Part shown: positions 1-10,276 of the stretch, piece after piece
Numbering within the stretch: position 1 is the first letter of the stretch
Layout of the letters: the number at the start of each line of letters is the position of its first letter
Source: Alloascoidea africana
Taxonomy: Eukaryota > Ascomycota > Alloascoideomycetes > Alloascoideales > Alloascoideaceae
Direction of reading: 5' to 3'
NCBI GenBank assembly: GCA_030581615.1
Contig: JAKTTT010000005.1
Span: forward strand, 434,001 to 498,000
Length of the DNA: 64,000 bases
Translations under genes and position numbers: made by a program
The notes under the pieces: model-generated
Seen by the model: only the letters and a program-made list of their open reading frames with translations
Told to the model about the DNA's origin: nothing
The model's database searches: none

Positions 1-312
1 CTCGATGGCGGTGTCCACGTCCGAGTCCGAGTCCTTACTCTTACCTATGGATTTGCTTTTTTCGGAAATGTGTCTCTTCACGCCGGGGTACTTTAGAACG
101 GAACGACTGGTGTGGTTCCACTTTGATTTGCCAAAAGAGGTTGAGACAAATTTGGGTTCGGAGGATCTTTTCACCTTGGAGGAGGACGCTGGGTCGATAG
201 CGGCCTCTGTGTTTCCACGAGGGAAGGAATAGACGTTCTTTGCGTCCGCTGCGAGAGCAGAAAGGGCCAGAGACAGGGCGAGGGCCGGAGAGGTAGACTT
301 GGGCCAGAGCAT
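1..312 (-). CDS. Secreted protein, N-terminal part (gene runs off the window)
   Basis: The first 104 codons of a minus-strand gene whose 3' part lies beyond position 1. The ATG is at 310-312 and the frame stays open to the edge. Residues 1-22 form a signal peptide (MLWPKS, a hydrophobic Leu/Ala core, then ALAADA). Two dibasic KR sites follow (VKRSS near residue 50 and VKRHI near 80), which in yeasts are typical Kex2 cleavage sites, so a pro-region is likely. One N-glycosylation sequon (NHT) and an acidic SDSDSD stretch are visible. No catalytic domain has been reached, so the family is unknown; a secreted hydrolase or wall protein is possible. A TATA box lies about 60 bp upstream. Confidence 0.75.
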   Translation of the reverse strand, partial: MLWPKSTSPALALSLALSALAADAKNVYSFPRGNTEAAIDPASSSKVKRSSEPKFVSTSFGKSKWNHTSRSVLKYPGVKRHISEKSKSIGKSKDSDSDVDTAIE

Positions 313-370
313 GAGGGTATTAGCGAAGATGGGAAGGTTGGTTTGTCCGGAATAAGAGGAATAATGGACG

Positions 371-379
371 TTTTATATA
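371..379 (-). promoter_or_regulatory. TATA box of the secreted-protein gene
   Basis: On the minus strand this reads TATATAAAA, about 60 bp upstream of the ATG at 312. Position and sequence fit a core promoter element. Confidence 0.5.
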
Positions 380-1597
380 CGCGGTGGCAGCGGCAGGGTT
401 TGGTAAGCAAACGTGCCCTGCGTTTGTATCGCCTCGCTTGGCACTGTAACGGTGCAGAGGGAGCTGCCAGTGCTAAAGTCAGAGCGAGAGCGAGATTGAG
501 ATTGAGATTGAAAGGTTGACAGACAGACACTCACAGCGCAAGTGCGCGAGAGCTTGGGATGGGCCTGTCTGTCGGTCATGTCGCTGCCGGTTAGAGTTGA
601 AACTCAGACGGATGCCTCACACGTCGAGGCAGGGCGAGGCAGGGCTCTCCAGGGCCCGCGAGCCCCGAGCCGCCAGCCGCCAGCCGCGAGTATCACGTAG
701 AGCTTTCTCCAGGGCTCTTTCGCAAGTGCCAGGGCCCGTGGAGAAGCTGCGAGCGGTCGCACGTGGCGCGGGTCCGGCGGTTTGAGATCGGTGAAGGGTC
801 CGAGTGGTTTGTTCCCGCCTCGAGCCCGGGTTGACTCAGGGGCCTGAGACATTCCCATCCCGTTCGTCCCTCGCAGCCAACAGCGCCTGCTAGAGGAGAC
901 TGTTTGTGGGCGGGTTTCGTGTTTTCCACTGGGCTCTGGACTCTGAGGACTGGGTCCTGAGGACTGAGGGCTGACGATGATGCTTGCGTCCTCTGGCAAT
1001 CCCCAGTGCCAAGAGCCGTCCGTCGCAGTCGCAATCAGCCAGTGCCGATCTCCTTGCCTCCACGAAGGTGTTTTGGGAGACGGCCAGGCACCCCTCTGCG
1101 GCCCAGCTGGGTCCAGCTGGACCGTGCTGGTCCCCCCGGCTCGCCTTCCAGGTTCCATCCACTGGACTGAGTGAGACCGGAGAACTGCGAACTGAGACTG
1201 CCTCAGCAAGCCTCTGAGAACGGTCTCAGACAAGCCCTCGTACCAGAACTGTTGACTGCTGACTGCCTCCACATTGGGTACTTGGTGCAGTCGAAATTTC
1301 TCTGCGGTCTTGGCCAATCCCATAATAATACTCTTTCTATAAATGCAAACCCCCACGGTTTGTAAACACGTTCCGCAACACTCGTTTCTGTTCGTCCATC
1401 ATTCTGTATCTTATCTAGCTGTGCTGTTCGACCCCATGTCCCTAATTCCTCAATCATCATTTCGTACCGTTGACAAGCATCATTGTGCGAAATACACACT
1501 CTACTCCAAATATTTCTTCCATGACGTCAACCACTGTTTCATTCTAAAAACCTTTTTTTAAACTAAAACTTTACTACTCCACCTACAATTCCAACAT
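380..1597. other. Long GC-rich spacer upstream of the secreted-protein gene
   Basis: About 1.2 kb without a supported gene. From 600 to 1250 it is markedly GC-rich, with short imperfect direct repeats (CTGAGGACTG-like units near 945-970) and a CACGTG E-box at 760-765. Open frames here lack ATG starts or protein-like composition. A TATAAA-type element at 1338-1343 faces rightward but no convincing gene follows it before the ERV25 3' end. The length fits a large regulated promoter, which is inference. Confidence 0.4.
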
Positions 1598-2377
1598 CTA
1601 AACAATCTTCTGCTTAACAAAAAACTTGCGGAGATGGTTTATCTGCCATAGACATGTCGCTCCCAATACAACAATCTGGATAATACTCCATTTCAACACC
1701 CTGGCGTTTGTCGATTCACTCTGATCCCGAAATTCCGCTTCCCGAACCCTGATCAACTCCTGCTCACTCTTCACCATCTGGATCAGGTTGTTCAAGTTTC
1801 GTACCCGGCTCATCAATCTCGATTTTTCATCTTCACCCTTACTATCCAAATAGTTCTTCTGTCCAACCGTAATGTCGTAAAACATCCGGTAACTGGCTTT
1901 TTTAAACCAACCATCCGTAGTTGCCCTGAAACATAACTCATGAATACCCGAATCCAGCGCCGTGTACGAAATTTTGCCCTCGTTTTTGCCCCGCTGACTA
2001 GCTACCTCATGATTGTTATCAAAAACCTCCTAAACTCACCTTACTGTTAGTCTCACTGCCATCAACATTTTCCCCTCCAAAACGTACCGTAATTGTTATA
2101 TGTAATCCACCAGAACGCGAAGTAGTATATCCTTCACCGTAATCTTCCTCCAGTCGGTACTCCGCTACAAATAGATTCCAATTAATACCCACCACTCCCT
2201 GTTTCGTCGCGTGAATATATATATATGTATATACCACAAATACTAACCAAGTAAAAAAGAGCCTGTTTTCAAATTCTGCCGGAAACACCGTTTTTCATCA
2301 TCCTTCAAATGGAAATAGAACGCATCCACACAACAAATCGTGGCAATAAACGCCAAAACAAAACTTATAGCTCGCAT
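1598..2377 (-). CDS. ERV25: p24-family cargo receptor, Erv25-like (three exons)
   Basis: Type I membrane protein of COPII/COPI vesicles, cycling between ER and Golgi in the p24 complex. Exons on the minus strand are 2377-2248, 2164-2088 and 2029-1598, giving 212 aa (S. cerevisiae Erv25 has 211). Intron 1 (83 nt) starts GTTAGT; intron 2 (58 nt) starts GTACGT, contains an ACTAAC branch site and ends TTTAG. The protein shows a signal peptide (residues 1-20), a GOLD domain with the two conserved cysteines (KRCFRQ and HELCF), a coiled-coil region, one C-terminal TM segment (WSIIQIVVLGATCLW) and a cytosolic tail (LRKFFVKQKIV) with the FF motif of p24 tails. The splice pattern is inferred from frame continuity and family alignment. 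Erv25 rather than Emp24 is the better fit from the tail and length. Confidence 0.85.
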
Positions 2378-2597
2378 CCACTCTTTCCCTTGTTCCTTGT
2401 TTGTCTAGATTGGATTGATTGTTCTAGATATAAACACAACCAACGAGGATGACACCGCGTTCTGATTTTTTAGGCAGTTGTACGGGTGAACAAACAGGTG
2501 GAATAGTGCATCAGGGTAACAACCTAGCCCAAAAGGAGAAAAACCCATCTATCTATCTTACTACATTGGGGCCATGAAGGATGAAGAAAAGTGAACG

Positions 2598-3998
2598 ATG
2601 AATTTATCACTTTTGGACCCCTTTGCCGTGGCGCAGGAATTCCCTGACACGTTGACACAGACCTTGACGTTTGGCCAATCTGTGGTGCTTGAATTCAACC
2701 ATATGGGCGACTATTTGGCATCGGGACTTTTAGATGGAACAATTGCAATTTATGATATGGATACAAGTGGTGTAATCACCGTTTTAAAAGGCCATATTTT
2801 ACCTATTCAAAGCCTCAGTTGGTCCAAAAATGGCAGATATTTACTAAGTGCTGCACGAGATTGGAAATGTATACTATGGGACCTTGCAACTGGAGAACCA
2901 TCTCGAGTTGTCAAATTTGAATCGGCAATATATTCTGCTCGATTACACCCCTTTGATGATCGTGTTTTCATAGCTTCGGTTTTTGAAGATGATCCTGTAT
3001 TTGTGGATATCAGTGGAGAAACTCCTGTTAGAACCGTGTTGCCAACTTTGCCATTACAACAACAACAACAACAGAGACCACTAGGACATGGAGAAGATGA
3101 AATTGGGAATACAGAATCAGACGCAAATGGTGAAAACTTGAATGAGAATGGCGGTAGGAAAAGTAAGAAAAAACCAATTAAACAGGCAACTCTGATTGCC
3201 ATTTTCAACCGAGATGGCGACTACATTTTCACAGGCACAAGTAAAGGATGGTTTAACGTGATTAGCACCGCGACGAAAAAGACTGTTTTCAGCCAACGCG
3301 TCACAACCTCGACGATCAAAGAAATCATTATCAATGGGATTGGCGACAAGCTCGCAATGAACTCGACAGATCGTATCATCAGGTTGTACCGCACCCCACA
3401 ACATATCGAGGACGAGGAAGAAGGCGTGGATGAATGGGAATTCGAACTGGACCATAAATTCCAGGACGTGGTGAATCGATTACAGTGGAATACAACCGCA
3501 TTTAGTTATACAGGCGAGTACCTGATGGCGTCCAGTTACGACTCGGGCCATGACATCTATCTATGGGAAACCGGCATGGGGTCTCTCATGAAGATTTTGG
3601 AAGGTCCCAAGGAAGAGCTCGTGGATGTGGCATGGCATCCAAAGCGCGCAATGGCAGCGGCAACGGGTCTCGACAGTGGCACAATCTACATTTGGTCCGT
3701 TATCGTGCCGCAAAAATGGAGCGCGCTAGCGCCCGATTTTGTCGAGATTGAAGAGAATATCGAGTACGAGGAGAAAGAGGACGAGTTTGACATTGTTGAC
3801 GATGACGAAATGAACCAGCGAGAACTGGTCGACGAGGACGAGTACGTGGACGTGGTGACCGTGGAGGCAGCCAGCAACATGGCAGAGAACAAGATGAACG
3901 GGTACTCCACGGGACACAACGCATTTCTCGAGACCTCGTTTGTGATCCCGACCAGGCTGGACGAGCCCGAGGCCGAGCCGCCGCGCTACGACGACTAG
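2598..3998 (+). CDS. SWD1: COMPASS (Set1C) histone H3K4 methyltransferase subunit Swd1
   Basis: Single exon, 466 aa. WD40-repeat scaffold homologous to RbBP5, needed for Set1 stability and H3K4 methylation in the nucleus. The N-terminus (MNLSLLDPFAVAQEFPDTLT) is diagnostic, followed by WD repeats such as VVLEFNHMGDYLASGLLDGT and SLSWSKNGRYLLSAARDW. Residues 150-195 are a low-complexity insert (a Gln run, then Asn/Lys-rich). The C-terminal tail after residue 390 is strongly acidic (EEKEDEFDIVDDDE), as in other Swd1/RbBP5 proteins. GC content climbs sharply from 5' to 3' within the gene. Confidence 0.93.
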   Translation: MNLSLLDPFAVAQEFPDTLTQTLTFGQSVVLEFNHMGDYLASGLLDGTIAIYDMDTSGVITVLKGHILPIQSLSWSKNGRYLLSAARDWKCILWDLATGEPSRVVKFESAIYSARLHPFDDRVFIASVFEDDPVFVDISGETPVRTVLPTLPLQQQQQQRPLGHGEDEIGNTESDANGENLNENGGRKSKKKPIKQATLIAIFNRDGDYIFTGTSKGWFNVISTATKKTVFSQRVTTSTIKEIIINGIGDKLAMNSTDRIIRLYRTPQHIEDEEEGVDEWEFELDHKFQDVVNRLQWNTTAFSYTGEYLMASSYDSGHDIYLWETGMGSLMKILEGPKEELVDVAWHPKRAMAAATGLDSGTIYIWSVIVPQKWSALAPDFVEIEENIEYEEKEDEFDIVDDDEMNQRELVDEDEYVDVVTVEAASNMAENKMNGYSTGHNAFLETSFVIPTRLDEPEAEPPRYDD

Positions 3999-4112
3999 TG
4001 TCTAGTGTCTAGTGTCTAGTGGCTAGTGACTAGTCTCTACTTTCTGGATCTAGTGTTTAGTCTCTAGTGGCTAGTCTCTAGTGTCTGTGTCTAGTCTCTA
4101 GCGTCTGTCTAG
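3996..4112 (+). repeat. Degenerate CTAGTGT tandem repeat starting at the SWD1 stop codon
   Basis: About 117 bp of imperfect 6-8 bp units related to TCTAGTG/TCTAGTC, beginning with the TAG stop of SWD1. Because each unit contains TAG, the 3' UTR carries many in-frame stops. Likely a slippage-grown minisatellite. Confidence 0.7.
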
Positions 4113-4338
4113 TCCTCGATCCTCAATCTACTTTCCAGCGGCTCTGCTGGGAAAGAGGACGCGCCGACCTGCGCGGGAGGCTTTCGGCGGCTACTGGCGG
4201 CGCCCTGTGTCGGATGGCCCGCGCCCGATTCCGGCCTCCACTGCTCGAGCCTGTGCTTTTTAAAGCGGCCCCAATCCCGCTGAAAAGTGAAAAAAAAAAA
4301 AAGTATGGGAAACAGAGACTCATTCAGTGTAAATATAT

Positions 4339-5814
4339 ATGACCGTATCTAATAACTCTTTGCCCCTGGCCCAGAACCTGTCCCACCACCTCTCCGTCGA
4401 GGCAAAAGCCCGCATCCCGTCCCCCATTAAAACTGCATTCAAATACATCTTCGATCCAGAAATTGCCTTTCTCGGAGGTGGCCTACCCCAACCTGAACTA
4501 TTCCCTTTCAACAAGCTCTCAATAGAGTCTCCCTGTCCCCCGTTTGCCAATGGTATAGCAAATGCCCCCGTCTCGGATCCTGTGTGTACCGTTTCAATCG
4601 AGAAAAAGTTGCCTCAAAAGGAAAATGCACATAAAGATATTCCGCTGGAAATTTCTTTACAATACGGTCTCTGCGATGGAGCACCACCACTTGTCTCTTT
4701 TCTAACAAAACACGTTGCCACCGTTCATAAACTACCTTATAGAGACTGGAGAGTCGTGTGCACGGTCGGCAACACTCAAGCATGGGACTCTGTTCTGCGA
4801 ACTTTTACCACCCGTGGAGACTACATTCTGACTGAAGAGTCATCTTTCCCTTCGTCTTTGGAAGCTGCAAAATCTTTTGGTACGAAAATCATCGGCGTGC
4901 CGATCGACGACCATGGAATTATTCCAGAGAAATTGGAAAAGTTGTTGGATAACTGGAGTCATGAATCCAAACCAAAGCTACTTTACACCATCCCAACAGG
5001 TCAGAATCCAACGGGATCGAATCTCAGTGGGGAAAGACGCGAACAGATTTATAAAATTGCACAAAAACATGATTTCCTCATTGTGGAAGACGAACCTTAT
5101 TATTTTTTACAATTGGATCCTTACACCACAGACTTGCAAAAGCGACAGGAATTCGCAGCTAAAAAACAAACCCACGTCCAATTCTTGAATTCATTGGTCC
5201 CATCATTCCTCAACTTTGATATAGATGGTCGCGTTCTAAGATTGGACTCTTTCTCAAAAATCATGGCTCCCGGTGCACGTCTAGGCTTTGTTGTCGGACA
5301 AGAGCGCTTGCTGGAGAGAATTGTCTACCTCGCAGAGGTCACTCATCAAGCACCAAGCGGATTCAGTCAGTCAATAATCTATGGAACGTTGTCCCGATGG
5401 GGCCAAGAAGGATACCTCGATTGGCTAATTGCAATACGAAAAGAGTACTCTTTCAAAAGAGATATTGCAATTGACGCTGCGAACAAATACCTGCCAAAGG
5501 AAATTGCCTATTGCTTACCACCAACAGCAGGTATGTTTTTCATCGTCAAAATCGATGCTTCAAAGCATCCAGATTACAAAGGTGATAAACTTGAGATTGA
5601 ACAGCGGATTTATGAATCCAGTTTGAAACATGGAAGTCTCATGATCAGAGGTTCTTGGTTCAATACTCCAAAGTCTGAATCCGAATCAAAGATTGAATTC
5701 GATCCTGCTACAGATATCTTTTTTAGAGGCACATACGCTGCAGTGACTCCAGAACGGCTCGAACTAGGATTGCAAAGGTTTTGTAAAGCTCTTAGAGAGG
5801 AATTCCGACTTTAG
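4339..5814 (+). CDS. ARO8: Aromatic amino acid / 2-aminoadipate aminotransferase, Aro8-like
   Basis: Single exon, 491 aa, PLP-dependent fold type I aminotransferase of the Aro8/KAT II subgroup (last step of Phe/Tyr synthesis; also lysine and tryptophan-catabolism transaminations). Family marks: substrate-side N-terminus FLGGGLPQPELFPF, LQYGLCDGAPPL, the GNTQAWD cofactor-phosphate loop, the YTIPTGQNPTG motif, VEDEPYYFLQ, and the Schiff-base lysine in SFSKIMAPGARLGF (K307). Aro8 and Aro9 cannot be told apart from sequence alone; length matches Aro8 (about 500 aa). The first ATG at 4339 lies just before conserved sequence. Confidence 0.88.
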   Translation: MTVSNNSLPLAQNLSHHLSVEAKARIPSPIKTAFKYIFDPEIAFLGGGLPQPELFPFNKLSIESPCPPFANGIANAPVSDPVCTVSIEKKLPQKENAHKDIPLEISLQYGLCDGAPPLVSFLTKHVATVHKLPYRDWRVVCTVGNTQAWDSVLRTFTTRGDYILTEESSFPSSLEAAKSFGTKIIGVPIDDHGIIPEKLEKLLDNWSHESKPKLLYTIPTGQNPTGSNLSGERREQIYKIAQKHDFLIVEDEPYYFLQLDPYTTDLQKRQEFAAKKQTHVQFLNSLVPSFLNFDIDGRVLRLDSFSKIMAPGARLGFVVGQERLLERIVYLAEVTHQAPSGFSQSIIYGTLSRWGQEGYLDWLIAIRKEYSFKRDIAIDAANKYLPKEIAYCLPPTAGMFFIVKIDASKHPDYKGDKLEIEQRIYESSLKHGSLMIRGSWFNTPKSESESKIEFDPATDIFFRGTYAAVTPERLELGLQRFCKALREEFRL

Positions 5815-7006
5815 TAAAGTTGGCTGCACTTTTCCTAGATTGTTGAATAGTAATAAAATCATCACTTATACATTTATTTATATAGTTGAGCTCGTTGAAA
5901 ACAGATAGGTCTTCAAAAATGGGATTTCCTTTTATTGATTTTCCGACTTTGTGCGTGTTGAACATTGTTCACTTCCAAAAATCTCACAAAATCTCCTGTC
6001 GATTTTTACTGGAAGGACCATTCCAAAACATTAATCAGAGTCATTAACTAGATTTCTGTCTTCGTCATTATTTTCCCCAAATACTTCCGACCTAAACAAC
6101 ACAAATATGAACGGGTCTTTACTTAGCATGGGTAAACCTCTTTTTTATAACCAACTTTACCACAGCGCTTAAGAGCACATCTCTCTATCTCAATTAATGC
6201 ATCAATGCTCATGATGATAAAGAAAGTTTGTAAACTTTGATGGTAACCCCCTGTACTCTTCAACACAAAATAACGGCAATCCAAGAAAAAAAGATCCGTA
6301 AAGCACAAGCCTGAACAGCGATTTTCTTGAAACATTTTTGGTGTCCAGTTTGATTAGGATACAACCTATATACCGTTCACACACTTCAGCTTCATGTCAA
6401 TTTCTATTGGAATTTATTTAGATAACAGAAAAGCATTTTATAGTCAAATAGGCGAGTTTTTTTTCTTATAGATTGTACATCTAGTACCAGAAACAGATCT
6501 TTGGAGATTGAAATATACCTATCATATTGGAATCATCCGTGAAAAGCTTTCCATAAAAAAAGCAACTGGAATGATAAAAAAAATGTGGAAGATAACACCA
6601 TTTTCTGACATTTGCGTGCATCTCTTTTCTGCAAATAGACCAGATGAATATTCAACCTTTCATTCTCTTAATTCAAAAAGAAGTAGAAAGTCCTAATATT
6701 CAAATCACAGACTACAAAAATTTTGAATTTCTTTCCTTTGAACCAAATGACAAAAGAAAATACTAGTGTGACCTCATGATGACTCAAAACAAGCTTCTTT
6801 CACCTCCACAATCTCTCCTTTACCAAAAACCATCTAACCCTCGAAGAGCGAACCCCGGTTTATCTAGCTACATTAATCTCAAATGAAAAGACAAACTTCT
6901 CCAGACTTGGCATCACTAACTCATCTATACACATCCCTTCACCCTCCACCACTTCTCGAAGACCTCTCAGTGCTAATACAAACTCTTGAATTCATAAACG
7001 GCGGCA
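5815..7006. other. AT-rich spacer between ARO8 and HIR1
   Basis: About 1.2 kb, AT-rich, with the ARO8 3' end and the HIR1 promoter. Only short non-conserved open frames are seen on both strands. No RNA gene or repeat recognised. Confidence 0.4.
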
Positions 7007-10000
7007 ATGCACATCTTGAAGCTGCCATGGCTATCGCATCAAGGTAACAATGTTTCTTTTGGGCTTAACTAAATTTTCTGTGTTAACTAAGAAAATATCT
7101 TTGGCTCTTAACCCTTAGATGAAAACCGAAAGTTTGAGGTCTACTCTGTTTGTGTCAGTGCCGATGGCTCAAGAATCGCCTCTGGAGGACTGGGTAAATA
7201 TCACAAAAGTGTTCGCAATTCATAAAGTTTTGAACTGGATTTAACAGTTTATTGGTGTAGATGGAACTGTGAGAATCTGGTCAACGGACACAATATACAA
7301 ATGTTTGGCATATAACAACCAACCGAGCCCCACAACAGGCATGAAATCGTCCAAGAAAAAGGAATCTATCAAAAAGGGCAATAAAAAACAAAAGATTTCA
7401 ACAAAAGTAGATGTAAAGGATAATGAAAACAACACGGGAGTTCCTGATGAGAGCTTGCAGAGGAGCATAGCAAAGATGACGACACATACAGGTAAGTCAA
7501 ACAGAACAATACAAAACCCAAACGAGACCCTTTTTAACCAACTTTTTTTTTCTTAGGCGCCGTCACTTGTGTTCGATTTTCTCCAAATGGACGATATTTA
7601 GCATCTGGATCTGACGATCGAGTTCTTCTCATATGGGAAAAAGACGAAAATGGAGTGGCTAGGAGAGAGTTTGGGGAACAGGAACACGATTTGGAACACT
7701 GGTCAGTGAGGAAACGACTGGTTGGACACGATAATGATATCCAGGATATACATTGGGCACCAGACTCGAGCATTCTTGTTTCTGTTGGTCTTGATAGCGC
7801 AATCATAATATGGAACGGCTCAACATTTGAAAAGATTAAACGAATGGATGCACATCAAAGTCATGTCAAAGGCGTGGTTTTTGACCCTGCCAACAAGTAT
7901 TTTGCAACCTGTTCCGATGACAGATCATTGAGAATTTTTAGATACCACCGAACTTCCCCAGCAGACATGACATTTACTATTGAGCACATTGTGACCAAAC
8001 CATTTGAGGGTTCTCCGTTAACGTCCTACTTTAGAAGGTTGTCATGGTCTCCAGATGGGAACCATATAGCAGCACCCAACGCTACAAACGGGCCTGTTGG
8101 AACAGTAGCAATAATAAATCGTGGAACTTGGGCCTGTGATGTTTCTTTGATTGGACATGATGCACCTTGTGAAGTGGCAGCTTTTTCTCCAAGACTTTAC
8201 AAACCGGCAAATTCGGGCAAAGATCAAAAACAGACAAAAGAAAAAAAGGAAAATTTGATTACTATTGTTGCTACTGCAGGACAAGACAAAACTCTTGCTA
8301 TATGGGCTACTACGAAGCCACGGCCGTTAGTCGTTGCCAATGACATTTGCCTAAAAGCAATTACTGATCTAGCTTGGGCGCCGGATGGACAACACCTTTT
8401 CATTGCTTCGTTGGATTCATATATTTCTGTTGTAATATTTGAGGAAAATGAGCTTGGTGCACCAGAACCTATTGAAAAGAACGAAGCGCAACTGCATCGG
8501 TATGGAGGAGGCAAAGATTCGCTGTATTTCCCGGAAAGCATAGCTCAGGTAAAGTTAGAGGAACGGGCTACAGAGTTGGAAAATAAATACAAAAAGGATA
8601 GAATGGATCAGTTAATGGGAATTGACGTTTCAGGAAGCGAGAATGTTATGGACATTAAACCCTCTCCTCCTGTTCTACCTCCAACGACTACTGGTCCTCT
8701 TCCTCAGGAGCTACCTCACAAACCATTACAGAAGCCTACGATTACAAAAGATGGTAGGAAAAGAATCACTCCAACACTAATCTCCTCAGTGTCGAGCTCC
8801 CCTTTCTCACAGCGACAACAACAACCCTTGGGCGGGCAACAACAACTTGTGGTTAGTAAACCTGCTTCGAAACCAACAGAACGAGCAGAACTGAAACTAT
8901 CAAGACCTGTACATACTCTACCTAGACACGGAATACCAACTATAATTGTCGGAAATAAAATGCGGAGAGCAACTGATGAGGACGAAGCAGATGATGAAGA
9001 TAATGAACATGTTTTACCTTCTACGCGATCTACGGCTACGAATGGTTCATCATCGAGCAAACATTCGGGAAATGGAAAGGCCATTTGCCTATCTAAGGCT
9101 TCTAATACTGGCAATAGAGGAAACAAGACAAACCGGCATACAAACAAGTATCCGGACGTTTTACGAAAGTCAATTGTTGATCCAGCAACAGTATATTTCG
9201 ATTCTAAACTAATAACGCCTAAATCAAGCCTAGTACTCAGCAAACTTAACTATACACCGGAGAGTATCGATCTTAGCAAACTCTCACTTTTAGAAATACA
9301 TAATGGAGATGGGGATGAAGAACAACCATCAAAGATCACAGTATCCAAAAACGGAAAGGTTACTTTTATAGACTATTTCCCACGGATGGTAACACATGCC
9401 ACTGGCGTTGATGATCTGTTTTGGTCCGTCTCCACACAAGATGGCAGTGTAATAATTTATGAAGCCAGTGGTCGCCGTGTAGCGCCGCCAATTCAGTTGG
9501 AAGATGAAATTTGCGTTCTCGATAGCACAACCTCATTTCTCTGGTGTATTACTTTCTCTGGGTTGTGGTACACCTGGGATTTGACAAAGCCAGCATACCC
9601 CAAGTGCATCCACAAAGCCGTTTCGATGGCTCCAATCTTGGATTACTCCACATCAGTTGATTTGGATGAAAAGAAGCCAAGCATTGGGAAACAGCCCAAC
9701 GTGCAGTTTCATGGGTTAAGTGCGAACGGAACTCCTCTTATTTCTTTAAGTGATGGTAAAGGATACCTCTATGATAGGAGTATGAAAGTTTGGGAAGTCG
9801 TCAGTGACGCTTGGTGGCATCCATTTGCTTCTCGCGGCGATTATGAAACTAATCCTGGGGATAAATTCTCTAATACTGCCCTTGCTCCACTGGATGGAAG
9901 AATGAGAGAGTGGTACGCAGCTCATGTGAAAAATGGATCCGACTATGTGGGCAGAAAAGATTCAGATTTGGCTTTTGTTGGGTTCTTGGACATCAGACGT

Positions 10001-10099
10001 GCTACCGCCCAAGTTCTAGGCGATTCTAACCTGGAGAAAATGGTTTCTCTGGAGTACCCATATGCTCTTGAGAACTCGAATACGAGAGAGTGTGACTAG
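7007..10099 (+). CDS. HIR1: HIR histone chaperone complex subunit Hir1 (HIRA family), four exons
   Basis: Exons: 7007-7043, 7119-7193, 7261-7491, 7557-10099, joined in frame to 961 aa. The first exon is only 37 nt and encodes MHILKLPWLSHQ, which matches the start of Hir1/HIRA proteins and fixes the start codon. Introns are 75, 67 and 65 nt with GT..AG ends and TTAAC-type branch sites. Residues 1-370 form the WD40 propeller (ASGGLDGTVRIW, YLASGSDDRVLLIW, SILVSVGLDSAIIIW). Near residue 510 lies DGRKRITPTLIS, the HIRA B-domain motif that binds the Asf1 chaperone. After a low-complexity acidic linker, the C-terminal HIRA domain (about 650-950) is present. The protein deposits H3-H4 independently of replication and represses histone genes. 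Long charged inserts (7320-7450 and 8960-9150) are lineage-specific. Confidence 0.9.
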
Positions 10100-10276
10100 A
10101 AGAACATTTAAAGGGCGTTGACAGGCCTAGTTCCGAAACTCCAGATGAGTAATTAGGACTCTTGAACAAGTTGTAAATTATGCGCCATGTGTCTGTATAC
10201 TAATATACATTTTGTAAGCCAGGAGTTTTGAGTAAAAAACAAACGGCGACAAAAAACTGAAATGCTAGTTGTGATC

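Noticed and set aside
604-1356. 250-codon open frame on the minus strand
   Set aside because: No ATG at its start, low-complexity GC-rich composition, no family resemblance; overlapping open frames on the other strand are equally long because the region is GC-rich.
2030-2039. A 10-nt intron in ERV25 that would also restore the frame
   Set aside because: Too short for splicing; the 58-nt intron 2030-2087 has a proper donor, ACTAAC branch site and acceptor and gives a better p24 alignment.
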